Source: Pseudomonadota bacterium
GTDB lineage: Bacteria > Pseudomonadota > Gammaproteobacteria > Steroidobacterales > Steroidobacteraceae
Length of the DNA stretch: 8,638 bases
Direction: 5' to 3'
Assembly (NCBI GenBank): GCA_021815905.1
Contig: JAKAZP010000087.1
Span: 1-8,638 of the forward strand
The notes under the pieces were generated by a model. It had not been told where the DNA came from. It ran no database searches and was given only the letters and a program-made list of their open reading frames with translations. Below are positions 6,497-8,638 of this stretch, one piece after another. Both the position numbers and the translations under genes were made by a program. Position 1 is the stretch's first letter; every line of letters begins with the position of its first letter.

Positions 6497-7720
6497 TCAG
6501 GCGAGCTGGGCCTGCAGCATGCGCAGGCGGCGGCGCTGCAGCCGCAGCCGCTGCTCGAGCTCCTTCAGGCGGTGCTGGAAGTTGGCGTGCTCCCAGTGCT
6601 CCACCACGGCGCGCTTCTTCTCCTCGAGCCACTGCTCCTTCACCTTGGCCCAATCGGCCACCGCGGCGAGGAAGGTCTCGTATTCGTGCGCGATGCGCTG
6701 GCGCAGCTCGCCGACCTGGGAAGGCGAGGCCGCGGGGGGCAGGCTCGCGAGCCTGCGCTGCGCGCGCGTGAACTGCATCGCGAGCAACGCACGCTGGATC
6801 TGGAAGACCGGAGTGCGCTTGAGGCGACGCGTGAGCCCGAGGGGCTGCAGGCTCGCGATCAGCCATTTGGTCGGATCCCATTGCCACCAGCGCACGCCGT
6901 TGCGGTAATCGTGCGCGAAGATGTGGTGAAAGTTGTGGTAGCCCTCGCCGAAGGTCAGCACGGCGAGCACGGGATTGTCGCGCGCGGTGTTCTCGTCGGT
7001 GTACGGCCGCTCACCCCACATGTGCGCGAGGGAGTTGATGAAAAAGGTGAAGTGATGGCTCAGCACGAGGCGCAGCACGCCCGCGAGGAGGAAGGTTCCC
7101 CATACGTCCCCGACCAGCCAGCCGGCGGCCAGGGGCAGTCCGAGGTTGGTGAGCAGGACGAGCGGCACGTAGTGCCGATGCTGGAACTCGAGGATGCGGT
7201 CCCGGCGCAGATCCGGAATGTTGGTGAAGTCCTCCCTGCCGCTCGGGTACTCGCGCAGCATCCATCCGATGTGCGAGAACCAGAAGCCGCGCCGGGCGGA
7301 ATAGGGGTCGCGGTCGAGGTCATCGACGTTGAGATGATGCTTGCGGTGTCCGCTGCACCAGATCCAGGCGCTGTTCTGCAGGGCCATCGTTCCGAACACC
7401 ATATAGAAGAGGCGCAGGAGCCAGTGCGCCTCGTAGGTGCGATGGGCCCAGAGCCGGTGGTACCCGGCGGTGATCGACATCTCGTTGGCCACGAGGAACA
7501 GGCCGAAGATCACCCACGCCGCGGCCGAGTAGCCGTGCCGTATGCCGTACCAGGGCACGAGCGCCACGGCGGCGATAAAGGTCAACGAAAACAGGGTGAT
7601 ATTCGTCCAGATCGGCGGGGCCCCGGCGCCCTCCCCGGGCGGCGGCGACTGCGCAGGCACAGCGGTCTTCGGCATTGACGTCTTGGGTGGTGTGGCAGCG
7701 GGATGAAACCGAGTAACCAT
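6497..7720 (-). CDS. Membrane acyl-lipid/acyl-CoA desaturase (delta-9 type) with helical C-terminal extension
   Basis: 407 residues from the ATG at 7720; ATG 7675 is an alternative, and the frame stays open further upstream into low-complexity sequence. The three histidine boxes of the di-iron desaturases are present: H88-R-L-W-A-H93, H125-R-K-H128-H129 and H262-N-F-H265-H266. N229-S-L-A-H233 is also present, equivalent to the extra metal ligand region of stearoyl-CoA desaturase. Hydrophobic stretches lie near residues 40-57, 65-80, 98-115, 185-203 and 207-220. The enzyme would place a double bond in saturated acyl chains at the inner membrane. Residues from about 310 to the end form a charged, helix-rich tail of about 95 residues, ending in a leucine/arginine heptad-like segment ([20 protein letters not shown]), not part of the catalytic core. 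The N-terminal 38 residues are proline-rich and probably disordered. It heads the minus-strand group with the YebC-family and GNAT genes. Confidence 0.93.
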   Translation of the reverse strand: MVTRFHPAATPPKTSMPKTAVPAQSPPPGEGAGAPPIWTNITLFSLTFIAAVALVPWYGIRHGYSAAAWVIFGLFLVANEMSITAGYHRLWAHRTYEAHWLLRLFYMVFGTMALQNSAWIWCSGHRKHHLNVDDLDRDPYSARRGFWFSHIGWMLREYPSGREDFTNIPDLRRDRILEFQHRHYVPLVLLTNLGLPLAAGWLVGDVWGTFLLAGVLRLVLSHHFTFFINSLAHMWGERPYTDENTARDNPVLAVLTFGEGYHNFHHIFAHDYRNGVRWWQWDPTKWLIASLQPLGLTRRLKRTPVFQIQRALLAMQFTRAQRRLASLPPAASPSQVGELRQRIAHEYETFLAAVADWAKVKEQWLEEKKRAVVEHWEHANFQHRLKELEQRLRLQRRRLRMLQAQLA

Positions 7721-7946
7721 ATCACGTTGCGGCCGATCCCGGGGGGGCGGCAGTCCGCATCCCGGGGTGCGGGCGGCGGGGCGCTCCCTGGCGCGCCCGC
7801 TGCGGTCCGGGAGGGGCGCGGGGGCGGCGCCGGGCAGCGCGGCAAGCACGCGATGGCTCGCGATCGCGCCGGCTGCGAGGTCCGCCCGGCGCCCGGCGCG
7901 AGAGCGGACCCGGCGCATCGGGGGCGCAGAGCGGCAGCTTGACCGT

Positions 7947-7985
7947 ACCCCGGCCCGCTCGGGAGCCGGCTCGCGGTGCCGGGGT
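7947..7985. promoter_or_regulatory. Long GC-rich inverted repeat
   Basis: ACCCCGGC (7947-7954) pairs with GCCGGGGT (7978-7985). After one bulged T (7977), CCGC (7955-7958) pairs with GCGG (7973-7976), giving 12 base pairs. The enclosed sequence carries a further palindrome, GAGCCGGCTC (7963-7972). No U tract follows on either strand. It lies between divergent genes, so a terminator is unlikely; an operator or leader structure is possible. Confidence 0.4.
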
Positions 7986-8219
7986 CAGGTCTCGCCCGAG
8001 AGACACCGCGTTCCATTGCCGACACACTCTGGTAACACTCACGGCGCTCCCCCGAAACGCCCGCCCATTCCCCCGGGGTTGGCGGTTGCAGGTCGGGAAC
8101 GGCGGGTGTATTGATAGCGCCCGATAACGCAACCGTGCCAGACATGAGTCGCAAACCGTGTCCGCCCTGGAGGGCGTCGCTTCCTTCCGTCGTCTCGTGG
8201 AGGAGCGCGGGAATCGACC

Positions 8220-8234
8220 GTATTTCCGAAATAC
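8220..8234. promoter_or_regulatory. Perfect palindrome upstream of the quinoprotein genes, operator-like
   Basis: GTATTTC and GAAATAC flank a single central C (8220-8226, 8228-8234). It ends 11 bases before the Shine-Dalgarno GGAGGAG (8246-8252). A loop of one base cannot form a hairpin tip, so as a structure it fits a dimeric DNA-binding protein site better than an RNA stem. An adjoining imperfect palindrome, CCAAGAATTTTGG (8234-8246 with the final G at 8246), runs into the Shine-Dalgarno. Confidence 0.45.
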
Positions 8235-8253
8235 CAAGAATTTTGGAGGAGAT

Positions 8254-8334
8254 ATGAGCTATCAGTTCCGATCCGTGGCCGTCAAGCCGACCGGGCTCAC
8301 CGGGACGGCAATCTCACAAAAGGGGGACATATGA
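8254..8334 (+). CDS. Possible 26-residue leader peptide coupled to the quinoprotein gene
   Basis: An ATG at 8254 is preceded at ideal distance by GGAGGAG, one of the strongest Shine-Dalgarno sequences in the window. It opens 26 codons, MSYQFRSVAVKPTGLTGTAI followed by SQKGDI. The TGA stop (8332-8334) overlaps the ATG of the dehydrogenase as ATGA, the same coupling used inside the pqq operon. I recognise no family. It is hydrophilic to neutral, without a signal sequence, cysteines or the Glu/Tyr pair of PqqA. It may be a translated leader that feeds ribosomes to the dehydrogenase start, or a chance ORF over an untranslated leader. Confidence 0.4.
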   Translation: MSYQFRSVAVKPTGLTGTAISQKGDI

Positions 8335-8638
8335 AATTACCCGAGTGGCGCAGGTTACTGGCGCCGACAGTCATCCTCTTGGCGGGCATTGCCTGCGGAG
8401 CGGCCTCGGTCGCGCAAGCGCAGGAACCCACTACCTCCAATCTCTGGCCATCGATGGGCGAGAACTACGCGCTCGATCGGCACAGTGACCTGACGCAGAT
8501 CGACCCCTCCAACGTGCACAACCTGGGGATGATCTGGTCGCAGTCGCTCGGCGACCTGCGCGGTCAGGAAGGTCAGCCGATCGTCGTCGACGTCGACGGC
8601 AAGCCGATGATGTACTTCGTCAGCGGCTGGCCGAACAT
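8331..8638 (+). CDS. PQQ-dependent alcohol dehydrogenase (quinoprotein), N-terminal part
   Basis: 102 codons are visible before the right edge. The ATG at 8331 follows AGGGGG at 8321-8326. Residues 1-30 form a Sec signal peptide: basic start (K2, R7, R8), hydrophobic core LLAPTVILLAGIA, then A-Q-A with likely cleavage after residue 30. The mature start carries the first propeller blade of methanol/ethanol-type quinoproteins: NLWPSMGENYALDRHSDLTQ, D-P-S-N-V-H-N-L, W-S-Q-S-L-G-D-L-R-G-Q-E-G-Q-P-I-V-V-D and the M-Y-F-V-S-G-W-P-N segment. The enzyme would oxidise a substrate, probably an alcohol, in the periplasm with PQQ and pass electrons to a cytochrome c. The residues that separate calcium from lanthanide enzymes and define the substrate lie outside the window, so no gene symbol is given. 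Confidence 0.92.
   Translation, partial: MKLPEWRRLLAPTVILLAGIACGAASVAQAQEPTTSNLWPSMGENYALDRHSDLTQIDPSNVHNLGMIWSQSLGDLRGQEGQPIVVDVDGKPMMYFVSGWPN

Larger units (their letters stand above)
7721..8253. promoter_or_regulatory. Non-coding divergent region between desaturase and quinoprotein genes
   Basis: I find no convincing gene in these 533 bases; open frames here are short, low in complexity or without ribosome-binding sites. The region should contain the desaturase promoter (leftward) and the dehydrogenase promoter (rightward). It holds a long GC-rich inverted repeat (7947-7985), a small CGCCCT/AGGGCG repeat (8163-8176) and a perfect 7+1+7 palindrome (8220-8234). TTGCAG at 8086-8091 with TATTGA 17 bases on (8109-8114) is a weak rightward sigma-70 candidate. 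The last 40 bases are much richer in A and T than the rest. Confidence 0.55.

Noticed and set aside
6266..7678. Open frame of 470 codons on the plus strand
   Set aside because: It runs antisense to the desaturase and the start of the YebC-family gene, both confirmed by motifs. The translation is low in hydrophobic structure and matches no family.
7721..7918. N-terminal extension of the desaturase to an ATG at 7918
   Set aside because: The 66 additional residues are Arg/Ala/Pro-rich low complexity without motifs, and the region has inverted repeats and the base composition of a non-coding gap.
8331..8396. Lipoprotein signal in the quinoprotein (Cys22)
   Set aside because: The residues before Cys22 are G-I-A, not a lipobox with Leu at -3. 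An A-Q-A signal peptidase I site follows at residues 28-30.
1..8638. tRNA, rRNA, CRISPR array, insertion sequence or phage attachment site
   Set aside because: I saw no cloverleaf with CCA-type ends, no regularly spaced repeats of CRISPR length, no transposase-like frame and no target-site duplication.

Overview
The window is GC-rich DNA with dense, tightly packed genes, many GTG starts and 4-base start/stop overlaps. The protein families point to a Pseudomonadota bacterium, probably a gammaproteobacterium, but no rRNA or tRNA is present to fix the lineage.

Layout, left to right. (1) Positions 1-865, minus strand: N-terminal two thirds of a membrane sensor histidine kinase of the NarX/UhpB (HisKA_3) type, cut by the left edge. 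(2) 866-1100: divergent control region with three TTCATGA repeats and two hairpins. (3) 1101-4296, plus strand: a complete pyrroloquinoline quinone (PQQ) biosynthesis operon pqqA-B-C-D-E. It starts with a 24-residue PqqA precursor peptide. A strong hairpin lies between pqqA and pqqB, and all later junctions are GTGA/ATGA overlaps. (4) 4300-4655: decayed remnant of a YihY/BrkB-type membrane protein gene, in two frames with its start and middle missing. (5) 4668-5198: peptide deformylase. (6) 5199-7720, minus strand: a co-directional run read desaturase, then a YebC/PmpR-family protein, then a GNAT acetyltransferase; the last converges on the deformylase with abutting stop codons. (7) 7721-8253: 533-base non-coding divergent region with inverted repeats. 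(8) 8254-8638, plus strand: a possible 26-codon leader ORF overlapping the start of a secreted PQQ-dependent dehydrogenase, cut by the right edge.

How it fits together: PqqA carries the Glu and Tyr that become PQQ. PqqD presents PqqA to the radical SAM enzyme PqqE, which joins the two side chains; PqqB and PqqC carry out later oxidations. The cofactor would serve the periplasmic quinoprotein at the right edge. The sensor kinase divergent from pqqA is a candidate regulator (inference). The genes between the operon and the dehydrogenase look like ordinary cellular functions with no clear link to PQQ.

I did not find an unmistakably new system. The least explained items are the pqqA-pqqB hairpin covering the pqqB ribosome-binding region, the tiny ORF coupled to the dehydrogenase, the repeats in the two divergent regions, and the YihY remnant beside pqqE.
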